From Cyclobacteriaceae bacterium (lineage in GTDB: Bacteria > Bacteroidota > Bacteroidia > Cytophagales > Cyclobacteriaceae): a stretch of 64,000 nt of DNA. Both the position numbers and the translations under genes were made by a program. Location: assembly GCA_026129485.1 (NCBI GenBank), contig JAHCHY010000004.1, positions 62,001 to 126,000 of the forward strand. Direction: 5' to 3'. Positions 34,572 through 43,365 of this stretch are shown here, one piece after another. The first letter of the stretch is position 1; each line of letters begins with the position of its first letter. The notes beneath the pieces are model-generated. The model was given only the letters and a program-made list of their open reading frames with translations. It searched no databases and had not been told where the DNA came from.

Positions 34572-36650
34572 TTGCCGGAAACTATTGTATTGAAAACAAA
34601 AGCCATTATCCGACTTCTGTTCCTGGGCGCTATTATAGCCTGGCTGGTGCTGGTGTTTTCAGACATCACCGTATTATACAGTGAAATCCGTCAGCTTCCG
34701 CCCGGAGTACCGAAGTGGTTGCCCAGCCTGATGCTGAATGTTTTCATCATCTGTCTTTTTTACTATTACCGATACAGGATAGAGAAAGATGAGAGCCTGA
34801 GCTTTACCGACCTGCTGTGGAAAGTATTTGCTACCGGTTTAATTGCTACCGTGGTTTCGCTGGTATTCAGATTGGGTGAGTTTTTACTGGGCACAACCAA
34901 ATTATCATCCGATCCTTTATTCAAGGATTTTATTTACCAGGTTAACCTCGCGTTGTTTCTCAGCTTCCTGCTTTCGGCATATGCCTCGTGGAAACGGCTT
35001 ATCCAGTACCAGAAATCAAAGTGGCTTATCCGCATCTGGATGGTTTTTGAGCTGTGCCTGTTCCTCACATTGCTATACGACAGCTTTCAGGTTTCATTTT
35101 CTGCAACGGCTAACACGATAATCATTATCGTAATTGCATTGCTGGTAATTGTGCTGTCGGCCAATATGCGATGGGTAGCGTACCTTAACTTCAAGCAGAA
35201 GTGGACCAGCCTGCTGCTGCTGCTGCTTTCATTCTTTTACCTCGGCTATTTTTTATTCACGGTAAATTCGATCTCCGCGTTTATTCATGCAGCCGACCCT
35301 TCGTTCCAGGATTTCAGCAGCCATATTTTCAATGTTTGCCTGCTGTGCTTTGTAATGGTGTATAGTATTTTTTCTTTCCTGGTGATTTTATTCAACCTGC
35401 CCACCTCATCGGTATTTGAGCAAAAGCTGGAGGAGGTTGTAAACTTTCAGCGCATCAGTCAATCCATTCAAACCGAGCAAAACGAAGAAAGCGTTTACAA
35501 TATTTTGCTGGAAAGCTCGGTAAGCGCAGTATTTGCCGATGCAGCCTGGCTGGAGATAGAGAGCGCCAGCAACGGAAACAAATTCTTTACCTATAAAATA
35601 ACCGAGCAGGAATCGCAGCAAATCCGCAACCACCTGAAGCAAAATAATGTGAAGGGCGCCCTTGATCAAAGCAGCGATAAAACAAAAAACCTCTCCCGGC
35701 ACCTGGCATCATTAAAAAGCTCGCGGTTCCGGTCGCTGATTGCTTTTCCGATTGTAGTAAAGGGCGAAACCATAGGAATGCTTGCGTTGCTGAAAGAATT
35801 ACCCGATGGCTTCAATAAAGAGATGATGCGCATCGTATCTACATTTGCCAACCAGGCCGGTATTTCCATTGAGAACTTCCGGCTGATGGAACAGGCTTTC
35901 CAGACGGAGCGTTACAAGGAAGAGCTTAAAATTGCGAAGACGGTACAAAAGAGTTTGTTGCCTACCCGGCTGGAGAATGATCCGGATTTTGAAATTTCTG
36001 CTTTCGCACAATCAGCCGATGAAGTAGGTGGTGATTACTACGACACGCTGCGCATTAACGACCACCAGGTGGCCCTGATCATTGCTGACGTTTCCGGCAA
36101 GGGAACAACAGCGGCTTTTCACATGTCGCAGATGAAAGGAATTTTCCACAGCCTGGCACAACAGGAGCTGGAACCAAAAGAATTTATGGAGCGGGCCAAC
36201 CGCGCGTTGGCATTCTGCCTGGAGCGCGGCTCTTTTATTTCAGCAACTTACTTTGTAGTAGACACACGCACAAAAATCATCCGCTATTCACGTGCCGGGC
36301 ATTGCCCGGTGTTGTATTACAAAGCCAGTGAAAAGCATACGCAGTATCTGAAAGACAAAGGCACCGCTTTGGGTATGGTACGTACACGCGATTATTGCCG
36401 CCTGGTAGAGAACAACGAAGTGCAGTATGCCCCCGGAGATGTGATGGTTCTTTATACCGATGGGATTACCGAGGCGAAAAACGCCAAAAGCGAAGAGTTC
36501 GACTATCAACGGCTGGAGGCCGCGCTACAGGAAGTGGCGGAAAAAAGTTCCCAACAGATAGAAAAACATATTATTCAGCGATTGTACGAGTTTTCGGGCT
36601 CTACACTTATAAATGATGACTATACGTCTATGATTATAAAGTTCAGATAA
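34572..36650 (+). CDS. Membrane GAF-PP2C (SpoIIE-like) phosphatase
   Basis: A 692-residue signalling protein. About residues 8-275 contain seven or so membrane helices (for example LLLLLLSFFYLGYFLFTV). A coiled linker leads to a GAF-like domain at about 290-435 (SVYNILLESSVSAVFADAAW, AFPIVVKGETIGMLALLKEL), then a PP2C/SpoIIE phosphatase at about 455-690 with ADVSGKGTTAAFHMSQMKGI and VLYTDGITEAKNAKSEEFDY as metal-binding motifs. No ATG opens the frame; TTG at 34572 or 34590 are the only usable starts. Downstream are a STAS protein and a HATPase protein, so it is the phosphatase of a partner-switching module. Confidence 0.88.
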   Translation: MPETIVLKTKAIIRLLFLGAIIAWLVLVFSDITVLYSEIRQLPPGVPKWLPSLMLNVFIICLFYYYRYRIEKDESLSFTDLLWKVFATGLIATVVSLVFRLGEFLLGTTKLSSDPLFKDFIYQVNLALFLSFLLSAYASWKRLIQYQKSKWLIRIWMVFELCLFLTLLYDSFQVSFSATANTIIIIVIALLVIVLSANMRWVAYLNFKQKWTSLLLLLLSFFYLGYFLFTVNSISAFIHAADPSFQDFSSHIFNVCLLCFVMVYSIFSFLVILFNLPTSSVFEQKLEEVVNFQRISQSIQTEQNEESVYNILLESSVSAVFADAAWLEIESASNGNKFFTYKITEQESQQIRNHLKQNNVKGALDQSSDKTKNLSRHLASLKSSRFRSLIAFPIVVKGETIGMLALLKELPDGFNKEMMRIVSTFANQAGISIENFRLMEQAFQTERYKEELKIAKTVQKSLLPTRLENDPDFEISAFAQSADEVGGDYYDTLRINDHQVALIIADVSGKGTTAAFHMSQMKGIFHSLAQQELEPKEFMERANRALAFCLERGSFISATYFVVDTRTKIIRYSRAGHCPVLYYKASEKHTQYLKDKGTALGMVRTRDYCRLVENNEVQYAPGDVMVLYTDGITEAKNAKSEEFDYQRLEAALQEVAEKSSQQIEKHIIQRLYEFSGSTLINDDYTSMIIKFR

Positions 36651-36696
36651 CGATAAGTAAACATAAAAAAAATAAAACCGTTAAAACGAGTAACCC

Positions 36697-37047
36697 ATGG
36701 TTCACATTAAACGATTACAGGAAGATGGCGCAGATATTATCTCGGTAATTGGGGAAATAGACGCAAGCTCTTCCATTGAGTTAGATCTGGCCATTGCAAA
36801 AAGCGTAGGCGAGGGATTTAAAAAAATCCTGGTGGATTGCAGCGCGCTGGAATACATCTCTTCAGCAGGGCTGGGGGTTTTTATGTCGTATATCGAGGAG
36901 CTGAAGGATAAGAATATTCCGATGGTGTTGTTTGGAATGAAGGAGAAGGTATTGAATACGTTTAGCATTTTAGGACTGGCCGAGTTGCTGCACATTGTGC
37001 CAACTAAGCCGGAAGCAAAAAAACTGGCCGATGAGCTATCAGTATAA
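36697..37047 (+). CDS. STAS-domain anti-sigma-factor antagonist
   Basis: A 116-residue STAS protein. The core reads DGADIISVIGEIDASSSIEL and the phosphorylatable loop is DCSALEYISSAGLGVFMSYI, where the conserved Ser in ISSAGLG is the expected kinase target. In partner switching, the unphosphorylated form binds the kinase (the next gene) and frees its target; the PP2C upstream would dephosphorylate it. It starts 46 bases after the phosphatase stop and overlaps the HATPase gene by 17 bases. Confidence 0.93.
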   Translation: MVHIKRLQEDGADIISVIGEIDASSSIELDLAIAKSVGEGFKKILVDCSALEYISSAGLGVFMSYIEELKDKNIPMVLFGMKEKVLNTFSILGLAELLHIVPTKPEAKKLADELSV

Positions 37048-37444
37048 CATAGGGTGTAGCCTCAGCAACCTGAAGGGTATTCGCGAGTTTGTACGAAGCT
37101 CGCTGAAAGACCAGCAGGTTCCGGAGATTGAGATGAGCGCAATTGTATTGGCGTTAGACGAAATGTGCTCTAACCTGATGATCCATGCGCATCATTGCAA
37201 TCCCGATCATATGCTGGAGCTGCACATCGACATCCCGGCAACGGGTAAGCTTATCTTTGAAATTGTGGATGATGGCTCCCTGTTCAACATAAATGATTTT
37301 CACGAGCCGGAACTGGGCAACCTGGTGCATCAAAAACGAAAAGGCGGCCTGGGCATCAGGCTGGTAAAAGCTATTATGGATAGCGTGGAGTACCTGAAAC
37401 GGGACGAAAAGAACGTTTGCCGCCTAATCAAGGTGATTAAGTAG
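37031..37444 (+). CDS. Anti-sigma-factor-type HATPase serine kinase
   Basis: A 137-residue RsbW/SpoIIAB-like protein with a GHKL ATPase fold. I chose the ATG at 37031 (MSYQYNIGCSLSNLKGIREF), the position typical of the family; an earlier frame start at 36995 would lie inside the STAS gene. The N box is LALDEMCSNLMIHAH, G1 is EIVDDGSLFN, and G2 is GGLGIRLVKAI. The kinase would phosphorylate the STAS partner and sequester a target, which may be a sigma factor or another regulator not encoded here. It overlaps the STAS gene by 17 bases, a sign of coupled translation. Confidence 0.88.
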   Translation: MSYQYNIGCSLSNLKGIREFVRSSLKDQQVPEIEMSAIVLALDEMCSNLMIHAHHCNPDHMLELHIDIPATGKLIFEIVDDGSLFNINDFHEPELGNLVHQKRKGGLGIRLVKAIMDSVEYLKRDEKNVCRLIKVIK

Positions 37445-37520
37445 CCCCCGGAAAACGTGCTTTTTGCACCATAAAAAATCCCTATTTTTACGGTCTTGTT
37501 CACTTTACAGGCACGTGTGT

Positions 37521-39467
37521 ATGCGGGTATTTTGGGTCCTCACAATTATTCTTCTTTTTCCGGTTTCTTTACAGGCACAGCAAAAAAAATCAGCTAAGGC
37601 CAGCCCGTTGTTTACAGCCGCAGGTACGCCCGTAAGTACCGATGAGTTTAGCTATACCTATCGCAAAAACCATCAGAACAACCCGCAGGATTTTACTGAA
37701 GAAAAAGTAAACGAATACCTGCAGTTGTTTATCAATTTTAAGTTGAAAGTGGCGGAGGCCCATTCCCGCGGATTAGATACAACGGCCAAGTTTAACTCAG
37801 AATTTAAAACCTATCGCGAAGAGCTGAAAAAGCCTTACCGGGCCGAAGAAGATGCGCTGGAGAAGCTGGTTCAGCAAACCTATAAACGCCTTACAGAAGA
37901 AGTGCGTGCTGCACACATTCTTATTTCCGTAAATGCAGATGCCCCGCCTGCCGATACGCTTGCGGCCTTTCAAAAGGCGCAGGATATTCGTAAACGCATT
38001 GTGGCTGGCGAAGATTTCGAAAAGCTGGCCCGCGAACTGTCGCAAGACCCATCGGCAAAGCTGAATGGTGGCGACCTTGGATACTTTACGGCATTACAAA
38101 TGGTTGGCCCGTTTGAAGAAGCTGCTTATGCCACACCTGTGGGCGGTTTATCGCCTGTGGTGCGCACCCGTTTCGGGTATCATATCATCCAGGTGAAAGA
38201 CCGTAAGCCTGCGCGTGGCGAAGTGGAGGTATCGCATATTTTGTTGCGTGCCGGTGGCGATGACGGGGCGCTGCGCAGCAAGGTGTTTTCAGCCCATGAT
38301 CAGCTGCGCGGTGGCCGCAGCTGGGATGAAGTGTGCAGGGAGTTCTCGGACGATAAAAATACCAGCGAGCAGGGCGGAAGATTGCGTGCATTTGGCGTGG
38401 GCGCATTGGCATCGGTACCGGAGTTTGAAGCCATGGCATTTTCGATGAAGCAACCGGGCGAAATTTCTGATCCGTTTCAATCCTCGTTAGGCTGGCACAT
38501 CATCCGCCTGGAGCGGCAAATTCCATTGCCACCGCAAAAAGAAATGGAAGCTTCGCTCAGGCGCAGGTTGGGCCGGGATGAGCGCGTACAACAATCACAG
38601 CAAGCGCAGAAGTCGGCCCGCAGAAAGGCGTATCAATTTGCGGAGCAAAAAGAAACACTTGAAAAAGTATTGGCTAAGGCCGACAGCACGCTCACCAAAG
38701 CCGACTGGACTTATATCCCGGAAGCAAGCTTGGGTTCGCAACAACTTTTTTCGGTTGTCAATACTCCTTATACTGTAAAGCAGTTTGTGGCCTTCGCGAA
38801 AAAAAATCAGAAAGTAACGCGCCTGGCCCCACGCGCCTACGCACAGCAGTTATATGATGAATGGGCCGAAGAAAAAATTGAAGCTGCTGAGGAAGAAAGC
38901 CTGAAGCGGGAAAATCCTGACTTCAGAAACCTGCTTACAGAATATCGCGAAGGAATTCTCTTGTTTGAAATAATGGAGAGCGAAGTGTGGAACAAGGCTT
39001 CTGAAGATACGGTAGGCCAAAAGAAATATTACGAAGCCAACCGGAATAAGTACCAGGCTGGCGATCGCGTGGAAGCCCGCTACTTTGCCGCCACCGATAA
39101 AAAGATAATTACGGAAATAGTAAGTAAGATCAACCATGGAGATTCCCTTACCGGGGCCGATCTGAGAAGGTTTAAGTCCGTTCAGCATTTCAGGGTGTAT
39201 GAAAAGAAAGACAGCAAGGTAATTGACCGGGTAAGCTGGGTTACAGGTTTGCACGAAGCTGAAGCAGATGGCCAGCATTATCTGGTTGAAATAAAAAGGC
39301 TGGTGCCTCCGGGTATAAAGTCGTTTAGTGAAGCCCGGGCACAGGTAATTGCCGACTACCAGGATGAGCTTGAAAAGCAATGGGTGGCTTCACTTCGGCA
39401 AAAGTACCCGGTTAAAGTCAATAAAAAGGGGCGGAAACACGTTGTAGCAGCATTAACCAAAAAATGA
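37521..39467 (+). CDS. Periplasmic parvulin peptidyl-prolyl isomerase (two parvulin domains)
   Basis: A protein of about 648 residues. The ATG at 37521 gives a Sec signal (RVFWVLTIILLFPVSLQAQ); a start at 37464 would place extra residues before it. An N-terminal chaperone-like part (about 25-120) is followed by a first parvulin domain (AAHILISVNADAPPADTLAA to GYHIIQVKDRKP) and a second (VSHILLRAGGDDGALRSKVF to GWHIIRLERQIPLP), then a long C-terminal region with no strong family signal. It likely helps outer-membrane protein folding. It is the first of three overlapping genes with SurA-like features. Confidence 0.88.
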   Translation: MRVFWVLTIILLFPVSLQAQQKKSAKASPLFTAAGTPVSTDEFSYTYRKNHQNNPQDFTEEKVNEYLQLFINFKLKVAEAHSRGLDTTAKFNSEFKTYREELKKPYRAEEDALEKLVQQTYKRLTEEVRAAHILISVNADAPPADTLAAFQKAQDIRKRIVAGEDFEKLARELSQDPSAKLNGGDLGYFTALQMVGPFEEAAYATPVGGLSPVVRTRFGYHIIQVKDRKPARGEVEVSHILLRAGGDDGALRSKVFSAHDQLRGGRSWDEVCREFSDDKNTSEQGGRLRAFGVGALASVPEFEAMAFSMKQPGEISDPFQSSLGWHIIRLERQIPLPPQKEMEASLRRRLGRDERVQQSQQAQKSARRKAYQFAEQKETLEKVLAKADSTLTKADWTYIPEASLGSQQLFSVVNTPYTVKQFVAFAKKNQKVTRLAPRAYAQQLYDEWAEEKIEAAEEESLKRENPDFRNLLTEYREGILLFEIMESEVWNKASEDTVGQKKYYEANRNKYQAGDRVEARYFAATDKKIITEIVSKINHGDSLTGADLRRFKSVQHFRVYEKKDSKVIDRVSWVTGLHEAEADGQHYLVEIKRLVPPGIKSFSEARAQVIADYQDELEKQWVASLRQKYPVKVNKKGRKHVVAALTKK

Positions 39468-40339
39468 AAGCGGTACCCATTCTTATAGTTATAATCATGG
39501 CAAGCCTGGCCGGGTGCGATCTTATTCGCATGAAGAAAGAACAAAGTCAGGAAGCCGCGCGTAAAACGGTGGCGCGGGTACATAACGCTTACCTGTATCA
39601 GGATGAGCTTGCTGGCATCATCCCGGCAGGGGCAACGGCTGCCGATAGTGTGGCGCGCGTAACGGCCTACATCAACAGTTGGATTCGCAAACAATTGGTG
39701 ATACACGAAGCCACCAAGAATATTGACATTAACGAGGCGGAAGTTGAGCGTAAGGTGCTGGATTATCGTTACAGCCTGATCGGCTACGAGTACCAGAACT
39801 ATTACATTCAGAAAAACCTGGATGACAGCGTGAGCGACAAGGAGATCCAGGAATACTACAATTCGCGGCAGGACAATTTTATCCTGAAGCAAAACATTGT
39901 GCAGGGCACTTACATCAAAGTGCCCAAAGAAGCACCCCGTACCAAACGGATTAAAGATTTGATGTATTCCCGCAAGGAAAAGGATGTAGATGAGCTTCGG
40001 TCGTATTGTTTGAGCTTTTCAGCGGCCTATCATTTGGCTGATTCATCGTGGATTGAGTTTGACAAGCTGGTGGTAAACTCGCCCCTGGCGGAAATCCCCA
40101 ACAAGGTGCAGTTTTTGCGCAGCTATAATTACTACGAAACATCCGACAATGAATTTTTGTATTTCCTGAAGATAGATGCCTACAAAATGTCTGACAATGT
40201 TTCTCCGCTTGAATTTGTGAAGCAGGACATCAAAAACATTATTTTAAATAAGAGAAAAGTTGAACTTGCACGTAAACTGGAAGAAGAAGTATATGAAAAC
40301 GCAGCTAATCGCAACGATTTCGAGATATATAATCGCTAA
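39464..40339 (+). CDS. SurA-N-like chaperone lipoprotein without a parvulin domain
   Basis: A 291-residue lipoprotein (KAVPILIVIIMASLAGC, Cys at residue 18). Its helical body (SWIRKQLVIHEATKNIDINE, RKVLDYRYSLIGYEYQNYYI) resembles the N-terminal chaperone part of SurA/PpiD, but no parvulin core motif appears. It starts in the four-base overlap ATGA with the preceding gene's stop, and its end overlaps the next by 47 bases, so all three are translationally coupled. A role as periplasmic folding factor is inferred from neighbours and fold. Confidence 0.75.
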   Translation: MKAVPILIVIIMASLAGCDLIRMKKEQSQEAARKTVARVHNAYLYQDELAGIIPAGATAADSVARVTAYINSWIRKQLVIHEATKNIDINEAEVERKVLDYRYSLIGYEYQNYYIQKNLDDSVSDKEIQEYYNSRQDNFILKQNIVQGTYIKVPKEAPRTKRIKDLMYSRKEKDVDELRSYCLSFSAAYHLADSSWIEFDKLVVNSPLAEIPNKVQFLRSYNYYETSDNEFLYFLKIDAYKMSDNVSPLEFVKQDIKNIILNKRKVELARKLEEEVYENAANRNDFEIYNR

Positions 40340-41651
40340 TGCCCTGGCCATAGCGATGTATGGTACTGCTCTGGCGCAGGACAATGGCTTCGTGGTGGAT
40401 AAGATCATCGCCAAGGTAGACAACTACATTGTGCTGAAGAGTGAGCTGGAAATGGCTTACCAATCCTTCCTGGCGGAAGGCAACCCGCAATCGCAGGAAG
40501 CGAAGTGTGAATTATTCAACCGGCTGATCATCAACAAGCTGATGGTAGCCAAAGCAGAGATCGACTCGGTAATTGTAACAGATATTGAAGTAGATGGCAA
40601 TACCGAGCAACGGATGGCTATGATCCTGCAAAACTCGGGTAACTCTCCTGAGCAGCTGGAGCGGGCGTATGGAAAAACACTCGATCAGATCAAGCTGGAA
40701 TTACGCGAACAGATACGCGAGCAGCTGATCGCCCGCGAAATGACTTCGCGCATTACAAAAAACATAACCGTTACACCGGCTGAGATCAAAAGATTCTTCA
40801 ACAAGATTCCATCCGATAGCTTGCCCTTCTACTCGTCTGATGTGGAAGTGGCGCAGATTGTACGCAATGCAAAAGTGAGCGAGGCACAAGAGCAGGAAGC
40901 CCGCGATAAGCTCCAGGATTTGCGCGAACGCCTGCTGAAGGGTGAAAACTTTACCGAGCTCGCTATGAAGCATTCGGAAGACCCCAGCGCCCAGTATAAT
41001 GGTGGTGAGATGGGCTATGTAGGTCGCGGTGCCATGGTACCCGAGTTTGAGGCGCAGGCATTCAGGTTAAAGATCGGGGAAATATCGCAACCCTTCAAAT
41101 CGCCTTTCGGCTTTCATATTATGCAGTTGCTCGATCGCAGGGGGAACGAATATAACTCGCGCCACATTTTAATTTCGGCTGTTCCATCCGAAGATGATAT
41201 TCTGAAAGCTGAAAAATTCCTGGATAGTATTCGCATGAAGATCATTACCGATAAGCTGAAGTTTGAACAGATCGCCAAAGAGCTTTCGGATGATGCTGAA
41301 ACGAAAGGGTTGGGTGGTTTTTTTACGGATGATGACGGCTCAACTCGTATCTCGATGCGTGATATCGATCCCGTGGTTTACATGAACATTGATACCATGA
41401 AGGTGGGCAATATATCCAAACCGCTGCGCTACCGTACGCTTGATAATAAAGAAGCTGTGCGCATCCTGTACTTTAAAGCCAAGCTGCCTCCCCATGTGGC
41501 CAACCTGAAGGACGACTGGAGCCGCATTCAATCGGCTGCATTGGCCGAGAAAAAAGATATTGCCTTAGACAAATGGTTTGGAAAAGCCCGGCAGGATGTG
41601 TTCATCAATATCGACCCGGGCTATAATTCGTGCCGCATATTGGAGCAGTAA
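40293..41651 (+). CDS. surA: SurA-like peptidyl-prolyl isomerase (two parvulin domains)
   Basis: A periplasmic chaperone of about 452 residues. The ATG at 40293 gives a signal peptide (KTQLIATISRYIIANALAIA then ending TALAQ) and is preceded by a GAAGAAG purine run; an earlier TTG at 40260 is inside the preceding gene. The SurA N-domain begins VVDKIIAKVDNYIVLKSELE. Parvulin 1 is VEVAQIVRNAKVSEAQEQEA to GFHIMQLLDRRG and parvulin 2 begins SRHILISAVPSEDDILKAEK. Domain order fits SurA, which escorts outer-membrane proteins. It is the third gene of the chaperone operon and ends 62 bases before the MoxR gene. Confidence 0.9.
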   Translation: MKTQLIATISRYIIANALAIAMYGTALAQDNGFVVDKIIAKVDNYIVLKSELEMAYQSFLAEGNPQSQEAKCELFNRLIINKLMVAKAEIDSVIVTDIEVDGNTEQRMAMILQNSGNSPEQLERAYGKTLDQIKLELREQIREQLIAREMTSRITKNITVTPAEIKRFFNKIPSDSLPFYSSDVEVAQIVRNAKVSEAQEQEARDKLQDLRERLLKGENFTELAMKHSEDPSAQYNGGEMGYVGRGAMVPEFEAQAFRLKIGEISQPFKSPFGFHIMQLLDRRGNEYNSRHILISAVPSEDDILKAEKFLDSIRMKIITDKLKFEQIAKELSDDAETKGLGGFFTDDDGSTRISMRDIDPVVYMNIDTMKVGNISKPLRYRTLDNKEAVRILYFKAKLPPHVANLKDDWSRIQSAALAEKKDIALDKWFGKARQDVFINIDPGYNSCRILEQ

Positions 41652-41713
41652 CCGTTGGTGTAGTTATCTCAACCCGGCTTTATAAAAACCGTATCTTGCT
41701 ATAAACGATTAAC

Positions 41714-42679
41714 ATGGCGCACACTTTTTCCAACGATGTAGAAGCAGCCGATGCACTGAAGCAAGCGTATGCAAACCTGAAGGCAGAAATTGCAAAGGTT
41801 GTAGTGGGGCAGGATGATGTAGTCAGGCTGGTGCTAACCGGGATTTTCTGCCAGGGGCACTCCTTGCTGGTGGGTGTACCGGGGTTGGCCAAAACATTGC
41901 TGGTTCAAACCATTGCTACCTCGCTGGATCTTAACTTCAAGCGCATTCAGTTTACCCCTGATTTAATGCCTTCCGATATTGTGGGCGCTGAAACAATGGA
42001 TAAGGAGCGGAACTTCCAGTTTGTAAAAGGCCCTATCTTCGCCAACATCATCCTGGCCGATGAAATAAACCGTACGCCTCCCAAAACACAAGCTGCCTTG
42101 CTCGAATCCATGCAGGAATATGCCGTTACCATTGCGGGTAAGCAGTATGAATTGCCGCGCCCGTTCTTTGTGCTGGCTACACAAAACCCGATTGAGCAGG
42201 AAGGAACCTATCCGTTACCGGAAGCCCAGCTCGATCGCTTTATGTTCAACATCTGGTTAGATTACCCCTCGTACCAGCAGGAAGTTGATATTGTAAAGAA
42301 TACTACGGCCGATGAAATGCGGAAAGTGAATAAGGTACTTACGGCCGAAGAGATAGTGGCCTTTCAGCACTTAGTGCGCAGGGTTCCGGTGGCCGACAAT
42401 GTAGTGGAATATGCTGTTAAATTAACACAGGCTACCCGGCCGGGCACGCCAGGCAATAAAGTGGCTAACGATTACTTAGAGTGGGGCGCGGGGCCGCGGG
42501 CTTCCCAGTATCTTGTTTTAGGAGCCAAGTGCAACGCGCTGATCAACGGAAAATATTCGCCTGATATTGAAGATGTGCAGGCTGTGGCAAGGCCGGTGTT
42601 GCGCCACCGTATTGTGCGCAACTTCAAGGCCGAAGCTGAAGGAATGAGCGTGGACAGCCTGATCGAAAAGCTGCTTTAA
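41714..42679 (+). CDS. MoxR-family AAA+ ATPase
   Basis: A 321-residue MoxR-type AAA+ protein. Walker A is GVPGLAKTLLVQTI, Walker B is ILADEINRTPPKTQAALLES, and a C-terminal helical lid with sensor-2 residues (RPVLRHRIVRNFKAEAEGMS) is present. MoxR proteins act as chaperone-like helpers, often for VWA-domain partners; no VWA gene follows here, since the next gene lies on the opposite strand and converges after 2 bases. It is the last plus-strand gene in this run. Confidence 0.93.
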   Translation: MAHTFSNDVEAADALKQAYANLKAEIAKVVVGQDDVVRLVLTGIFCQGHSLLVGVPGLAKTLLVQTIATSLDLNFKRIQFTPDLMPSDIVGAETMDKERNFQFVKGPIFANIILADEINRTPPKTQAALLESMQEYAVTIAGKQYELPRPFFVLATQNPIEQEGTYPLPEAQLDRFMFNIWLDYPSYQQEVDIVKNTTADEMRKVNKVLTAEEIVAFQHLVRRVPVADNVVEYAVKLTQATRPGTPGNKVANDYLEWGAGPRASQYLVLGAKCNALINGKYSPDIEDVQAVARPVLRHRIVRNFKAEAEGMSVDSLIEKLL

Positions 42680-42681
42680 AT

Positions 42682-43359
42682 CTACGAAGCGATCTCCAGC
42701 CTGAACCCGACACCATGATAGTTCACGATCTGCACACGCGGGTCGTCTTTCAGGTACTTGCGCAGCTTGGAGATAAACACATCCATGGAGCGGCCCAGGA
42801 AGTAATCATCATTTCCCCAAACGGCATTCAGGATTTCTTCGCGCTTTAAAACACGGTCTTTATTGCGGCAAAGGAGCTTTAATACTTCCGCTTCTTTTTG
42901 TGTGAGGGATTTCTCTCCGCTGCTGTGCGCTAAAGTAAAATTAGAGCAATCAAACTGAAAATCGCCCAGCGCAAAATTCTCCGGTTGTGGCGGTGTGCTT
43001 CTTTTCAGGAAAACCTCAATGCGCAGGCAAAGCTCTTCCATGCTGAAAGGCTTTACGATGTAATCATCTCCGCCTTTTTTAAAGCCTTCAATCTTATCTT
43101 CCTGCATGGATTTGGCCGTAACAAAAAGAATGGGCACGTGCTGGTCGGTATCGCGAATCTGTTGCGCCAGGGTAAAGCCGTCTTTTTTCGGCATCATTAC
43201 ATCCAGTATGCACAGGTCGAACTGTTTTTGACGAAACCGGGTTAGTCCTTCTTCGCCATCCTGGCAAAGTGTTACTTCGTAGCCTCGTTGCTCTAAGTTA
43301 TCTTTTATTACAAAACCCAGGCTGGGATCATCCTCGGTTAAAAGAATTTTTGCCGGCAT
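42682..43359 (-). CDS. OmpR/PhoB-family response regulator
   Basis: A 225-residue regulator. The receiver domain has the phospho-Asp in DLCILDVMMPKKDGF (near residue 52), Thr in ILFVTAKS and Lys in DDYIVKPFS. The winged-helix output domain at about 128-222 contains LTQKEAEVLKLLCRNKDR and the recognition-helix region FLGRSMDVFISKLRKYL. It lies 6 bases after the stop of the sensor kinase on the same strand, forming a cognate two-component pair. Family level only; target genes unknown. Confidence 0.95.
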   Translation of the reverse strand: MPAKILLTEDDPSLGFVIKDNLEQRGYEVTLCQDGEEGLTRFRQKQFDLCILDVMMPKKDGFTLAQQIRDTDQHVPILFVTAKSMQEDKIEGFKKGGDDYIVKPFSMEELCLRIEVFLKRSTPPQPENFALGDFQFDCSNFTLAHSSGEKSLTQKEAEVLKLLCRNKDRVLKREEILNAVWGNDDYFLGRSMDVFISKLRKYLKDDPRVQIVNYHGVGFRLEIAS

Positions 43360-43365
43360 AGTATT

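Noticed and set aside
38850..39380. A 176-codon minus-strand frame within the first parvulin gene
   Set aside because: Antisense shadow of a well-supported coding frame.
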